64,000 nt of DNA from NCBI GenBank assembly GCA_900542765.1, contig UQOX01000007.1, positions 1 to 64,000 on the forward strand, read 5' to 3'. Origin of the DNA: an uncultured Porphyromonadaceae bacterium (lineage in GTDB: Bacteria > Bacteroidota > Bacteroidia > Bacteroidales > UBA11471). Both the position numbers and the translations under genes were made by a program. This document shows, piece by piece, positions 31,191-40,200 of the stretch; the first letter of the stretch is position 1; each line of letters starts with the position of its first letter. The notes beneath the pieces were generated by a model. It was not told the origin of the DNA. It ran no database searches and was given only the letters and a program-made list of their open reading frames with translations.

Positions 31191-33608
31191 TCAGTTCTTG
31201 CGGGCGGCCGATTGCACGTCTTCGATTTTCTTCAACCGGTTGCATAGCTTCTCGATGTCGCGGGCATCGTGCACCATCACGCCTACTTCGCCGTGGAACA
31301 GGCCCTCGTTGGTGGTAATGGTGAGGTTGCGGATATTCACGGCCATGTCGTCGGAGATGATGTGGGTGATGCGGTTGAGTACGCCGAGGCTGTCGATGCC
31401 GTTGATTTCGATTTCGACGAGGAACGATTCGCTCAGGTGTTTGTCCCATTTGACCGAGATGAGGCGTGAGCCGAAACTGCTTTTCAGTTTCATGGCTATC
31501 GGACAGGATTGCTTGTGCACGATGACCTCGCCCTTTTCATTTACATACCCGAGAACGTCGTCGCCGGGTATCGGTTTGCAGCAGGCGGCAATGATGTAGT
31601 TGCGTTCGGTTTCGCTGCTTTGGAGGATATAGGTGGCTTTGCGGTCGATTTTTTCGGGAACGACGATTGTCTTGTTGTCTTGTTTTTTCTTCTCGGGAAG
31701 TTTGTTGGCGTTCTTGTTGTTGCTGAAAGGATTCCGCAGATAACGCATGAACACGTTTTTGTTGTTTCCCTTGAAGAGTTTCTTTACATCGTCATCGAGC
31801 GTGATTTCGTTTTTGCCCAACTGATAGAACATTTCTTCCTTTTTGTCGATGTCGAAGTGGTTGAGAATGCGGTCGAGAACGCTCAGGTCGTTGGTGATGA
31901 GGTGATTGTCCGAAATAAACCGGTTGTAGATTTCCTCGCCCTTGGCGGCAATGATTTTCCGTTCCTTGCGCAGGGCGGCTTGTAATTGGGTCTTGGCCTT
32001 GGCCGTGTTGACGAAGTTGATCCACTCCTCCTTGGGGGTTTGCGATTTGGAGGTAAGCACCTCCACCTGGTCTCCACTTTGCAGTTTCTGGCTCAGGGGC
32101 ACCAGTTTGTGATTGACCTTGGCGGCGATGCAATGGTAGCCGAGGTCGGAGTGCAGGTAGAAGGCAAAGTCGAGTGCCGTGGCGTCTTTGGGGAGGGTCT
32201 TCAATTCGCCTTTGGGGGTAAAGACGAAAATTTCCGAGGCAAAGAGGTTGAGTTTGATGGTGTCGAGGAAGTCGAGCGCGTTGGGCTCGGGATTTTCGAG
32301 GATTTCCTTGATGGTTTTCAGCCAGATGTCGAGTTCCGACTCCTCGTCGGCGCCTCCCACCTTGTATTTCCAGTGGGCGGCAAATCCCCGTTCGGCAATC
32401 TCGTCCATCTTGCGGCTGCGTATCTGCACCTCGGTCCAGTTGCCGTCGGGGCCCATGACCGTCACATGCAGGGCCCGGTAGCCGTTGGCCTTGGGGTGGC
32501 TCACCCAGTCGCGGGTGCGTTCGGGGTGCACCTTGTAGATGTCGGTGATGACCGAGTAGATGTTGAAGCATTCGGTCTTCTCGTTTTCCTCCTGCTTGGG
32601 GTCGAAAATGATGCGCACGGCGTAGAGGTCGTAGACCTCCTCGAAAGGAATGTTTTTGCTTTGCATTTTATTCCATATCGAGTATATCGATTTTACGCGG
32701 GCTTTCATCTCGAATTGCACGCCCATCTCGTGCAACTTTTCGGTAATGGGCGCGGCGAAATGCTGGAATACCTTTTGGCGGTGTGCTTCGCTCGATGCGA
32801 TGTTGTGTTGTATCTCGGCGTATGCCTCGGGGTGCTCGTATTTGAAACTGAGGTCTTCGAGCTCGGTCTTGATGGCAAAAAGTCCCAACCGGTGAGCCAG
32901 TGGCGCGTAGATGTAGAGGGTTTCGCCGGCGATTTTGTATTGTTTGCTGGGCAGCATCGACCCCAGGGTGCGCATGTTGTGCAGACGGTCGGCCATTTTT
33001 ACCAAGATGACGCGAATGTCCTCGGACATGGTGAGCAGCAATTTCCTGAAATTCTCGGCTTGGGCCGAGGCTTGGTCACCGAAGATTCCGCCCGAAATTT
33101 TTGTCAGTCCCGAGACAATCATGGCAATTTTCTTGCCGAAGAGGTTTTCGATGTCTTCGACCGTGTATTCGGTATCTTCTACCACATCGTGCAAAAGGGC
33201 CGAACAGATGGAGGTGGAGCCCAGTCCCATCTCTTCGCACACGATTCTTGCCACGGCAATGGGGTGCATGATATAGGGCTCTCCCGACCGCCGCCGAATC
33301 CCGTGATGGGCTTCTTTGGCAAATCGGAAGGCTCGTTCGATGATGTCTACTTTTTTCCTATGGTTGGAGTTGAGGTACTCGACCAGCAGAGCTTGGAATT
33401 CCCGCTCTATCATGGCATCTTCCTGCTCCTCGCTCGGGGGCGTTGCTGCCGGTGCGTTTGGGGCGACCGACGGCTCGGCGGGAACCGTTCCGCCGGGTTG
33501 CTCCGTTGCTGCTTGTTGAGGCTCGATTGCGTTTGCTTTTTCGGTCGAGGCCGCGTCTGTCGAGGAGACCTCAGCGGGAGTCTGTTTGTTGTCCATCATT
33601 TCGCTCAT
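31191..33608 (-). CDS. rsh: RelA/SpoT homologue, bifunctional (p)ppGpp synthetase/hydrolase
   Basis: An 805-residue stringent-response enzyme. Parts in order: a low-complexity Ala/Pro/Glu N-terminal extension (1-65), an HD hydrolase domain (HPIAVARIV, then LLHDVVEDT with His140-Asp141), the synthetase domain (YDLYAVRIIF, GYRALHVTVMGPDGNWTEVQ, AHWKYK), a TGS domain (VFTPKGELKTLPKDATALDF), a middle helical region, and a C-terminal ACT domain. The HDxxED hydrolase motif is intact, so both activities are expected. The start at 33608 (MSEMMDNK) could also be the ATG at 33596; a core-only form would start at the ATG at 33413 (MIEREF). It follows pfkA by 42 bp on the same strand, likely one operon. 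Confidence 0.94.
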   Translation of the reverse strand: MSEMMDNKQTPAEVSSTDAASTEKANAIEPQQAATEQPGGTVPAEPSVAPNAPAATPPSEEQEDAMIEREFQALLVEYLNSNHRKKVDIIERAFRFAKEAHHGIRRRSGEPYIMHPIAVARIVCEEMGLGSTSICSALLHDVVEDTEYTVEDIENLFGKKIAMIVSGLTKISGGIFGDQASAQAENFRKLLLTMSEDIRVILVKMADRLHNMRTLGSMLPSKQYKIAGETLYIYAPLAHRLGLFAIKTELEDLSFKYEHPEAYAEIQHNIASSEAHRQKVFQHFAAPITEKLHEMGVQFEMKARVKSIYSIWNKMQSKNIPFEEVYDLYAVRIIFDPKQEENEKTECFNIYSVITDIYKVHPERTRDWVSHPKANGYRALHVTVMGPDGNWTEVQIRSRKMDEIAERGFAAHWKYKVGGADEESELDIWLKTIKEILENPEPNALDFLDTIKLNLFASEIFVFTPKGELKTLPKDATALDFAFYLHSDLGYHCIAAKVNHKLVPLSQKLQSGDQVEVLTSKSQTPKEEWINFVNTAKAKTQLQAALRKERKIIAAKGEEIYNRFISDNHLITNDLSVLDRILNHFDIDKKEEMFYQLGKNEITLDDDVKKLFKGNNKNVFMRYLRNPFSNNKNANKLPEKKKQDNKTIVVPEKIDRKATYILQSSETERNYIIAACCKPIPGDDVLGYVNEKGEVIVHKQSCPIAMKLKSSFGSRLISVKWDKHLSESFLVEIEINGIDSLGVLNRITHIISDDMAVNIRNLTITTNEGLFHGEVGVMVHDARDIEKLCNRLKKIEDVQSAARKN

Positions 33609-33650
33609 AAGGAAATAGGTAGAATATTTATCGATGCGTTGCAGGGTCTC

Positions 33651-34649
33651 TTAAATCGAGAGTATGCGCAGGGTATTGAGCAACTCCCGGTTGATGGGCT
33701 TGTCGTTTTTGATGGCTTTCGAGAACGGTACATACACGATTTCGTCGTTTTGTATGCCAATCATGACATTGCGTTGCCCCTCGATGAGGGCGTCGATGGC
33801 TGCTGCACCCATGCGGCTGGCCAAGATGCGGTCGTGTGCCGAGGGGGAGCCGCCTCGTTGCAGGTGTCCCAGTATCGATACGCGCACGTCGTATTGTGGA
33901 AATTCGTTCTTTACGCGTTCGGCCAGGTGCATGGCGCCTCCGGTGACGGGGCTTTCGGCAACCAGCACGATGCTGCTGTTTTTCGATTTTCTGAATCCGT
34001 TCTTGATGAGTTCTCCCAGTTGGTCGACCTCGGTGGCGATTTCGGGAATGATGGCTGCCTCGGCTCCCGATGCGATGGCGCCGTTGAGGGCGAGGAATCC
34101 GGCGTCGCGCCCCATGACTTCGATGAAGAAGAGTCGCTCATGCGAAGTGGCGGTGTCGCGTATCTTGTCGACGGCTTCCATGATGGTGTTCAATGCCGTG
34201 TCGTAGCCGATGGTCGTGTCGGTGCCGAAAAGGTCGTTGTCGATGGTGCCGGGCAATCCCACGATGGGGAAGTTGTACTCGTTGGCAAAGATGCGGGCCC
34301 CCGTGAGTGTGCCGTCTCCGCCGATGACCACCAGCGCGTCGATTTCTTCGCGTTGCAGGGTCTCGTAGGCGATTTTACGGCCTTCGGGCGTCTCGAATTC
34401 TTTGCAGCGGGCTGTTTTGAGAATGGTGCCTCCCTGTTGTATGATGTTGCTCACGTTTTGGGTCTTGAACGGGACGATTTCGCCACTCAACAGCCCTTTA
34501 TATCCTCGGTATATGGCTTTTACTCCGAATCCGTTGTATATGGCCGAACGGGTTACCGCTCTGACGGCTGCGTTCATACCTGGGGCGTCACCCCCCGAAG
34601 TGAGGATTCCAATACAGAATTTTTCTTTTTTTGTTACTGTTTCGTCCAT
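33651..34649 (-). CDS. pfkA: ATP-dependent 6-phosphofructokinase
   Basis: A 332-residue glycolytic enzyme converting fructose-6-phosphate to fructose-1,6-bisphosphate. Motifs: [19 protein letters not shown] at the N-terminus, [11 protein letters not shown] (the Gly after GGD marks ATP rather than PPi use), [20 protein letters not shown] with the catalytic Asp, and [13 protein letters not shown] as [10 protein letters not shown], the sugar-binding segment. Length is normal for the bacterial ATP-PFK. A minus-strand TACATTTG box lies upstream at 34706-34713. Its stop is 42 bp before the rsh start, which links glycolysis and ppGpp metabolism on one probable transcript. Confidence 0.95.
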   Translation of the reverse strand: MDETVTKKEKFCIGILTSGGDAPGMNAAVRAVTRSAIYNGFGVKAIYRGYKGLLSGEIVPFKTQNVSNIIQQGGTILKTARCKEFETPEGRKIAYETLQREEIDALVVIGGDGTLTGARIFANEYNFPIVGLPGTIDNDLFGTDTTIGYDTALNTIMEAVDKIRDTATSHERLFFIEVMGRDAGFLALNGAIASGAEAAIIPEIATEVDQLGELIKNGFRKSKNSSIVLVAESPVTGGAMHLAERVKNEFPQYDVRVSILGHLQRGGSPSAHDRILASRMGAAAIDALIEGQRNVMIGIQNDEIVYVPFSKAIKNDKPINRELLNTLRILSI

Positions 34650-34705
34650 GATGTTTTTTACCTTAATAAAACAATCTTTCTTACAAAACCTATTTGCAGG
34701 TATCG

Positions 34706-34713
34706 CAAATGTA
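34706..34713 (-). promoter_or_regulatory. -7 element upstream of pfkA
   Basis: Minus-strand TACATTTG, 57 bases before the pfkA ATG; the -33 region (TTTC near 34735) is weak. The rest of the 287-bp gap to the pectate lyase stop shows no gene. Confidence 0.5.
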
Positions 34714-34936
34714 GGAAAATAAATTGTTATCGAAAACCGTTTCGTGGAAAATTTTTCTTGTTTTTCCCCCTTTTTCAGGTGCGCTTGTAGAAACTGTTTG
34801 CCTCCCGGGCGTGCCTCTCGTAACGCGGGGTGGAATCTCTGCCGTGGCGTTTGTCCTGTTGCGTGGCGGCCTTGTCGGTCTTGTCTGCTGAGGCAGATTT
34901 TGTCGCTTGCCTTTTCCTTGTCCCTGGGGAGCCGGC

Positions 34937-36358
34937 TCAGCGGCAGATGACGCGCATCACCTCTCCCCGGCAGCGCGTCAGGTAATTCCCCGGCGGAAGG
35001 GGTGCGGTGTCGAGTCGTCCCTTTTGGCTGTCGAGCAAAGAACCGCTCATCGAGTACAGGTCGATGGTCGCCGATGCGTCGCGGGCAATGATGAAGGAGC
35101 CGCTCCGCCGCAAGGGCGCCGCTGTCTCGGCCGTTTCCATGGCCGAAGTGCCGGGCGTCATGTCGAGCGGATTTTTCAGGGTGGCACCGGCTCCGTTTTG
35201 GGGGTCGCTTACGACCGGTTCCACTTCGGAGGCTTCATAGAGCGTGTAGGTGTAGGGAACAAGTACCGTGCCGTAATCTTGGGGTGTGAAGGCTTCGCTG
35301 AAAAGGTTGCCTCGCCACACATAGGCCGCCGCGTCGGTCTGGGAGAAGATGCGGGTCACTCCCGGGGCGAAATAGTTGTTCTCGATGAGGAAGTCGCTGT
35401 CTTTGCGCGGATTGATGCACCGCGATGCGCCGGGACAGTCATAGAAGTTGTTGAAGAGATGTATCACGCCGAAGCGGGCCATGGGCATGCGGTTTTGGCA
35501 GCCGGCTTGCCACCAGCAGTTGGCCCAGGTGACGTTCAGGTTGAACTCGCCTTGGCTCGGGTCGTCGGAACCGGCAATCAGGTTGCTGAATGCGTGGGCG
35601 TAGCTTTGCTCGGTGTAGGCGAATGTGCACCACGAGACGGTGACGAAATCGGCTTTTTGGGTAATGTCCATGTTCCCGTCCATGCCGTCGGTAAACGCGC
35701 AGTGGTCTATCCACAGGTGGGTGCTGCCGATGACCGAAATCAAGTCATATCCGCCCACATCGACCGACCCCGGCCCGATAAAGGCGAGATTGCGAATGAT
35801 GATGTTCTCGCACTGGTTGAGGGTGAAAATGCCCGATTTGCGATAACTCTCCTTTTCGTCGCCGAGGAGTTCGATGAGCGTCTTGCGGGTGTAATATTCT
35901 CCTTCTTCCTTTACCGACACCCCGTTGACGAGGGTGCCGCCGCCATCGTTCCCGCTCATGTTTTTCACCCCGACGCTGTCGAGGGCGGCCTTTATCTCGT
36001 CGGTGACATGGAATTGCGAGCGGAGACGGGCGTTGTTGATGCCCACGATGGTCTTGTCGCGAAGCTCTTTCAGGGTGAGCGAACTCGAAATCGTGAAGTC
36101 GCCGTCCGAACCGTCGAGCACAACGATGTCGTAGTGCTGTATGGCGTCATTGAGGGCGGCTTTCATGTCACCTCCGTTGCTTTTCAGGGTAGTGAGCGAC
36201 CCGTCGTTCCCGCCTGTCACGGGGTAGGTGTCGCCCGTGGTCAGGGAGGTGCAGGTTGCCCAACCGAACGGGGCGTTGAGGTCTTGCAGCGACAGTTGGG
36301 CTTTGGCGCCAAACAGGGTCGCACCCAGCAGAATTGCGGAAAGAAGCTGTTTTTTCAT
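34937..36358 (-). CDS. Secreted pectate lyase (PL1 family) with T9SS-like tail
   Basis: A 473-residue protein with a signal peptide ([20 protein letters not shown]). The right-handed parallel beta-helix of PL1 is recognised by [19 protein letters not shown] (the WIDH block at 216-219 and following acidic Ca2+ ligands), VTVSWCTF and the catalytic-arginine block NRMPMARFG (R290/R295). It would cleave polygalacturonate by beta-elimination. After about residue 390 a linker leads to a type A sorting-like domain ([26 protein letters not shown]) ending in VICR. A minus-strand -7 box lies at 36426-36433 and the 5' leader holds a hairpin. It stands alone, without SusC/D or other pectinase genes. Confidence 0.88.
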   Translation of the reverse strand: MKKQLLSAILLGATLFGAKAQLSLQDLNAPFGWATCTSLTTGDTYPVTGGNDGSLTTLKSNGGDMKAALNDAIQHYDIVVLDGSDGDFTISSSLTLKELRDKTIVGINNARLRSQFHVTDEIKAALDSVGVKNMSGNDGGGTLVNGVSVKEEGEYYTRKTLIELLGDEKESYRKSGIFTLNQCENIIIRNLAFIGPGSVDVGGYDLISVIGSTHLWIDHCAFTDGMDGNMDITQKADFVTVSWCTFAYTEQSYAHAFSNLIAGSDDPSQGEFNLNVTWANCWWQAGCQNRMPMARFGVIHLFNNFYDCPGASRCINPRKDSDFLIENNYFAPGVTRIFSQTDAAAYVWRGNLFSEAFTPQDYGTVLVPYTYTLYEASEVEPVVSDPQNGAGATLKNPLDMTPGTSAMETAETAAPLRRSGSFIIARDASATIDLYSMSGSLLDSQKGRLDTAPLPPGNYLTRCRGEVMRVICR

Positions 36359-36384
36359 GGTAGATATTCGGTTTGGTTCCGGTG

Positions 36385-36413
36385 GGCGGCACGTCGCCTT
36401 CTTGCGTGCCGCC
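36385..36413 (-). other. Hairpin in the 5' leader of the pectate lyase gene
   Basis: GGCGGCACG (36385-36393) and CGTGCCGCC (36405-36413) form a perfect 9-bp stem with an 11-base loop, between the -7 box and the start codon at 36358. No T run; role unknown. Confidence 0.4.
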
Positions 36414-36425
36414 TCGGGGTAAAGA

Positions 36426-36433
36426 CAAATGTA
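36426..36433 (-). promoter_or_regulatory. -7 element upstream of the pectate lyase
   Basis: Minus-strand TACATTTG; no TTTG at the usual -33 spacing. Confidence 0.45.
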
Positions 36434-36482
36434 GTGATTTTGCCGTCAAAACGGTGATAAATCGACTTTATTTTCTCGCCCG

Positions 36483-36514
36483 GTTGTGAGAAAGGGCAGA
36501 AAAGCCTACCTTTG
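36483..36514 (+). promoter_or_regulatory. Probable promoter for the queuosine-precursor transporter
   Basis: GTTG (36483-36486), 20 bases, TACCTTTG (36507-36514). One mismatch in the -33 box. Confidence 0.5.
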
Positions 36515-36582
36515 TCGCCTCTATCAGATACCGCCTGCGGGCGGTCGTGTATTCCAGGACAACCACGTAAAAAACAAGAACG

Positions 36583-37263
36583 ATGAAACAGACTGTGAAT
36601 TTGGCGTTTGCCTTGATGGGCATACTGTTTTGCGTGTGCCTCACGATGGCCAATATTTTGGAGGTGAAAATCGTTTCGGTGGGTTCGCTCACCATGACGG
36701 CCGGCCTTATCGTGTTTCCCATCTCTTATATTATCAACGATTGTGTAGCCGAGGTGTGGGGCTACCGCAAGGCCCGACTGCTTATTTGGGCGGGGTTTGC
36801 GGCCAACTTCATTGCGGTGGCGTTTATTCAGTTGGCCATTTGGCTTCCGGCGGCACCGGTGTGGACACAGCAGGACGCCTTTGCTTCGCTTTTCGGGCTC
36901 ACCCCTCGCATTGCCTTGGCAAGTTTCATCGCTTTTTTGGTGGGCTCTTTTATCAATGCTTATGTGATGAGCCGCATGAAATTGGCTTCGCACGGACGTC
37001 GTTTCTCGTTGCGGGCCATCGTCTCCACCCTCTTGGGCGAAGGGGCCGACTCTCTGTTGTTTTTCCCCTTGGCTTTTGGCGGCATTCTCCCCGTCGAAAC
37101 GCTTGGGGTGATGATTCTTTCGCAGACGTTGTTGAAGTCGGCCTATGAAGTAATAGCGCTTCCCCTGACCGTGCGTGTGGTACGTTGGGTAAAGCGCTAT
37201 TCGGGAGCCGATGTGTATGACAACGGCGTGTCGTACAATATTTTCAAAATCAAGAATCTGTAA
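36583..37263 (+). CDS. yhhQ: Queuosine precursor transporter (YhhQ/VUT family)
   Basis: A 226-residue inner-membrane protein with six to seven helices. The family pattern is clear: MGILFCVCLTMANILEVKIV, FPISYIINDCVAEVWGYRKAR (the conserved DxxxEVxGY block) and a C-terminal half with LLGEGADSLLFFPLAF. Members import preQ0/preQ1 or queuine-type precursors for the tRNA modification queuosine. The gene is monocistronic and ends two bases before the stop of the opposing A2M-like gene. A 60-base leader was inspected for a preQ1 riboswitch without a convincing fit. Confidence 0.9.
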   Translation: MKQTVNLAFALMGILFCVCLTMANILEVKIVSVGSLTMTAGLIVFPISYIINDCVAEVWGYRKARLLIWAGFAANFIAVAFIQLAIWLPAAPVWTQQDAFASLFGLTPRIALASFIAFLVGSFINAYVMSRMKLASHGRRFSLRAIVSTLLGEGADSLLFFPLAFGGILPVETLGVMILSQTLLKSAYEVIALPLTVRVVRWVKRYSGADVYDNGVSYNIFKIKNL

Positions 37264-37265
37264 TC

Positions 37266-40200
37266 TCAGTCGTTGCCGACGTCGATGCGGCCTCCCCGGC
37301 TGTGGGCGGTCTCTTGCGGTGCGTAGAGGCATTGCAGGGCGGCGCTGCCGTCGAGGTAGTGTCCCGTGCGGTCGATGTATGCCTCGTAGGAGAGGATATG
37401 ATGTCCCTTGGGCAGGTGTTCGAGGTAGAAGAGGGTGGCGGCGTCGCGGGTCTCCCTCAGGGCGCGCAACTCTCCTTGGAAGGTCGTGCCTGTGGTCTGG
37501 TCGGCCGGTTCGAGGCAGGCGGCCCGGTGATCCTTGACGACAACGAAGTCGAGGTCGCGGTCGGTGATGATGACGAGCCGGGTTTGTATCTTGTCACCGA
37601 CTCGCGGCGTGGCCTCCGACAGTTCAACGAGCGAGTCGCCCCGCACGAGGTACAATCGTTTTTCGAGCGACACGCCGTTTCCCCGTTTCACAATCTTGTC
37701 GGCGTCGGCAAAATATTGCCGGTATAGTCCGACCCAGGGTTTGGTCGCGTGGCCGCTTTCACGGTCGGCCGGGAAAAAGACTCGACCCAGTTCCGGGCTC
37801 GACGTCTCACCTCTGTGGCTCAGTTGCACATATCCATAGGCGTGGCGGTCGGTGTGTAGGGTATCGTTCCCCCAAATGAGGGTGGCCGCTCCTCCCGTCT
37901 CGTCGAGTGAGAGGCCGCAGTGGGCGACCAAGGCCGAGATGGCATCGAGAGTCGCCGGGGTCGAACCCCAGTCGCGTGTCTCTTTCTGTTGCAACAGCCA
38001 GGTGGCCATACCCGTGAGATGCTCGTCGCCGGGGAGAATCTGTGCGACCGTCTGCATGAGCAGGGTATGGCGTTCGATGTCGCCCATGGTGCTGTTGCCC
38101 GATTTGTTATTGGCCCATGCGGTCGACTCGTCGCGGGTGGTGGCATAGCCGATGAGCGAAGCGGCGATGCGTCGGGCCTCTTCTTCCCGGCCGGTGTCGT
38201 AGAGCAGCCGTGCGGTGAGTGCCTTGTCGATGAGGTCCATTTGACGCCACTCTTCGGTGGCTTTCTTATACAGCAGGGCGTATCCGGCCGCTTCATTTTC
38301 GGTCAGGGATTGCGGAAATGCCGCTTGCAAGACCAAGTAACGGAGCTGTTGCGTCGATACCTTTTCTTGTTGCCTTATCCGCGCGGTATCGCCCGCCAGG
38401 TTGCGGCTGAGGTAGCTCATGGCCCGGGAGTAGAGTTGCACCTGTGACTCGTCCTCGCGGAGCAGGTTTTGGCGATGGAGATGGACATAACTCTCCATGA
38501 CCGGGAGGGTCTGCCCGATGTGGCTTTCCATGCCTTTCCGCCACGGGAACCCGCCGTCGTCGTTTTGCAAGGCGAGCAGTTGTTCCAATGCCCGGCATTG
38601 TGCCGTGGCGCAACGTTCCCGGTCGAGCAGCGCTGACAGTCGCTCGATTCGCTCGTTCTCATGGCGGGCTTCGAGCAGCCAGGGAGTCTCTTCGAGCAGG
38701 AGCATTTTCAGGTCGGCATTTTGCGAGAGGGGCGATGCGAGGGTGTCGGCCGACTGGCTTTGTGAAGCGATGGCCGATGCAAAAGAAGGATTCTTCTCTA
38801 CCAGGGCTGCGGCCAGCGTGTTGCCGTAAAAGGCGGCGAGAAGGTCGGGGGTCGAGTTCTCGTCGGGTAGGTCGGTCAGCCCCGGAAGCGCCTGCACGAC
38901 AAACCACAAGGGCGAGGGCGCGTAGCTCAGGGTGACGTCGAAAAGGCTTTCCCCCTCGGGCGGGGTGATGAGGCTTTGCATCTCGATTTCATACCCCTCA
39001 TCGCCGCGTTTCTCGGGCGAGGCGGCTTCGGTCAGGAATATCTTGCGGGGCAGCAGCGGCAGCAGGCGTTGTTCGCCGTCCGACGTCCCGTCGTCGGCCG
39101 TGGCGACGATGCGCACACCCACGCACGGCATGTCGCTCCATGCCCCGGTCGCGAATGTGCTTGTGAGGCTTTGCGTCTCTCTGGGTGCGGTTTCGAACGG
39201 CGTTTTGCTACGGTACAGGAGTGAATCGTTCTCGGGGTTGAACAGCTCCATCGACAAATGCCCTTTGTAGGTTTGTCGCGAGGTGTTGCTGATGCGGGTC
39301 GCTATCGACACCCGGTCGCCGATGCGGGCGAACCGGGGCAGATTGGGAAACACCATGAGCGGTTTTGACGCAATGACTGTGTCGGCGTAGAAGCCGTTGT
39401 GCATATCTTCCGTCACGGCCAGCAGCATCAGCTTCCACGAGGTGTGGCTGTCGGGGAGGGTGAAGGAGAGGTCGACAAATCCTTTCCTGTCGCTTTTGAG
39501 GTGTGGATAGAAAAAGGCGGTCTCCCTGAAATCCCGACGCAGAATCGGCTCGGTTGTGGCGCTTCCGTCGGTCGTCGACAACCGGCTTTCGCTTTTGTTG
39601 GCGGTAAGGAGGGCGGCGTCGGCTCGCAGGTTCGGCCGGGCAAGGCCGTTCCCCCACATCAGGCCGGAGGAGGAAAGTAACCACCCCGTTTGCCACTCTT
39701 CGCGGGCAGGGCACCCTTCGTCCGGAGTCACCTGTGCCGAGAGGTACAGGTGGCCGGGCGATTGGGAATAGACGGGTGTGGGTATCGGGGTAATGAAGGG
39801 GTTGAAATCCCACGCATGGGGCGCGATGGCGTCGAGCGCCTGGTCATACAGGGTGGCGATGAGGCGGGTCTGCACGGCTTTGCCCCGGCTGTTTTTCACT
39901 CGGAATGTCCACTCTTCCCGGCTCCCGCTGGTGAGTCGGTCGCGGAAGGTGCGGGGTATGATTTTCAAGGTGTGGTTGGGGCTCGCCTTCCGCACGATGA
40001 CCTCGGAGGCATAGAGGCGGTTTCCTTTGACCAGCGACAGCACGAGGGTTGCGGGTGAGTCGGCCGAGACTGCATGAGGAATATCGAGTTCGATGTTTTC
40101 GTTGTCGACCGATGTCCGGAAACAGCACTTCATCTCACCCTGCTCAAAAAGTTGGCAGAGGAGCGACACGTCGGGGCAACAGCTTCCGCATGCTATGCGC

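Noticed and set aside
31986-34790. 934-codon open frame on the plus strand opposite rsh and pfkA
   Set aside because: It spans two well-identified genes on the other strand and its translation matches nothing known; a shadow of codon bias.
36515-36582. Possible preQ1 riboswitch before the queuosine-precursor transporter: CGTG...CACG stem followed by an A-rich TAAAAAACAAG tail
   Set aside because: The stem is only 4 bp and the tail has no complement in the loop, as the preQ1-I pseudoknot requires. A-rich stretches before start codons are common here.
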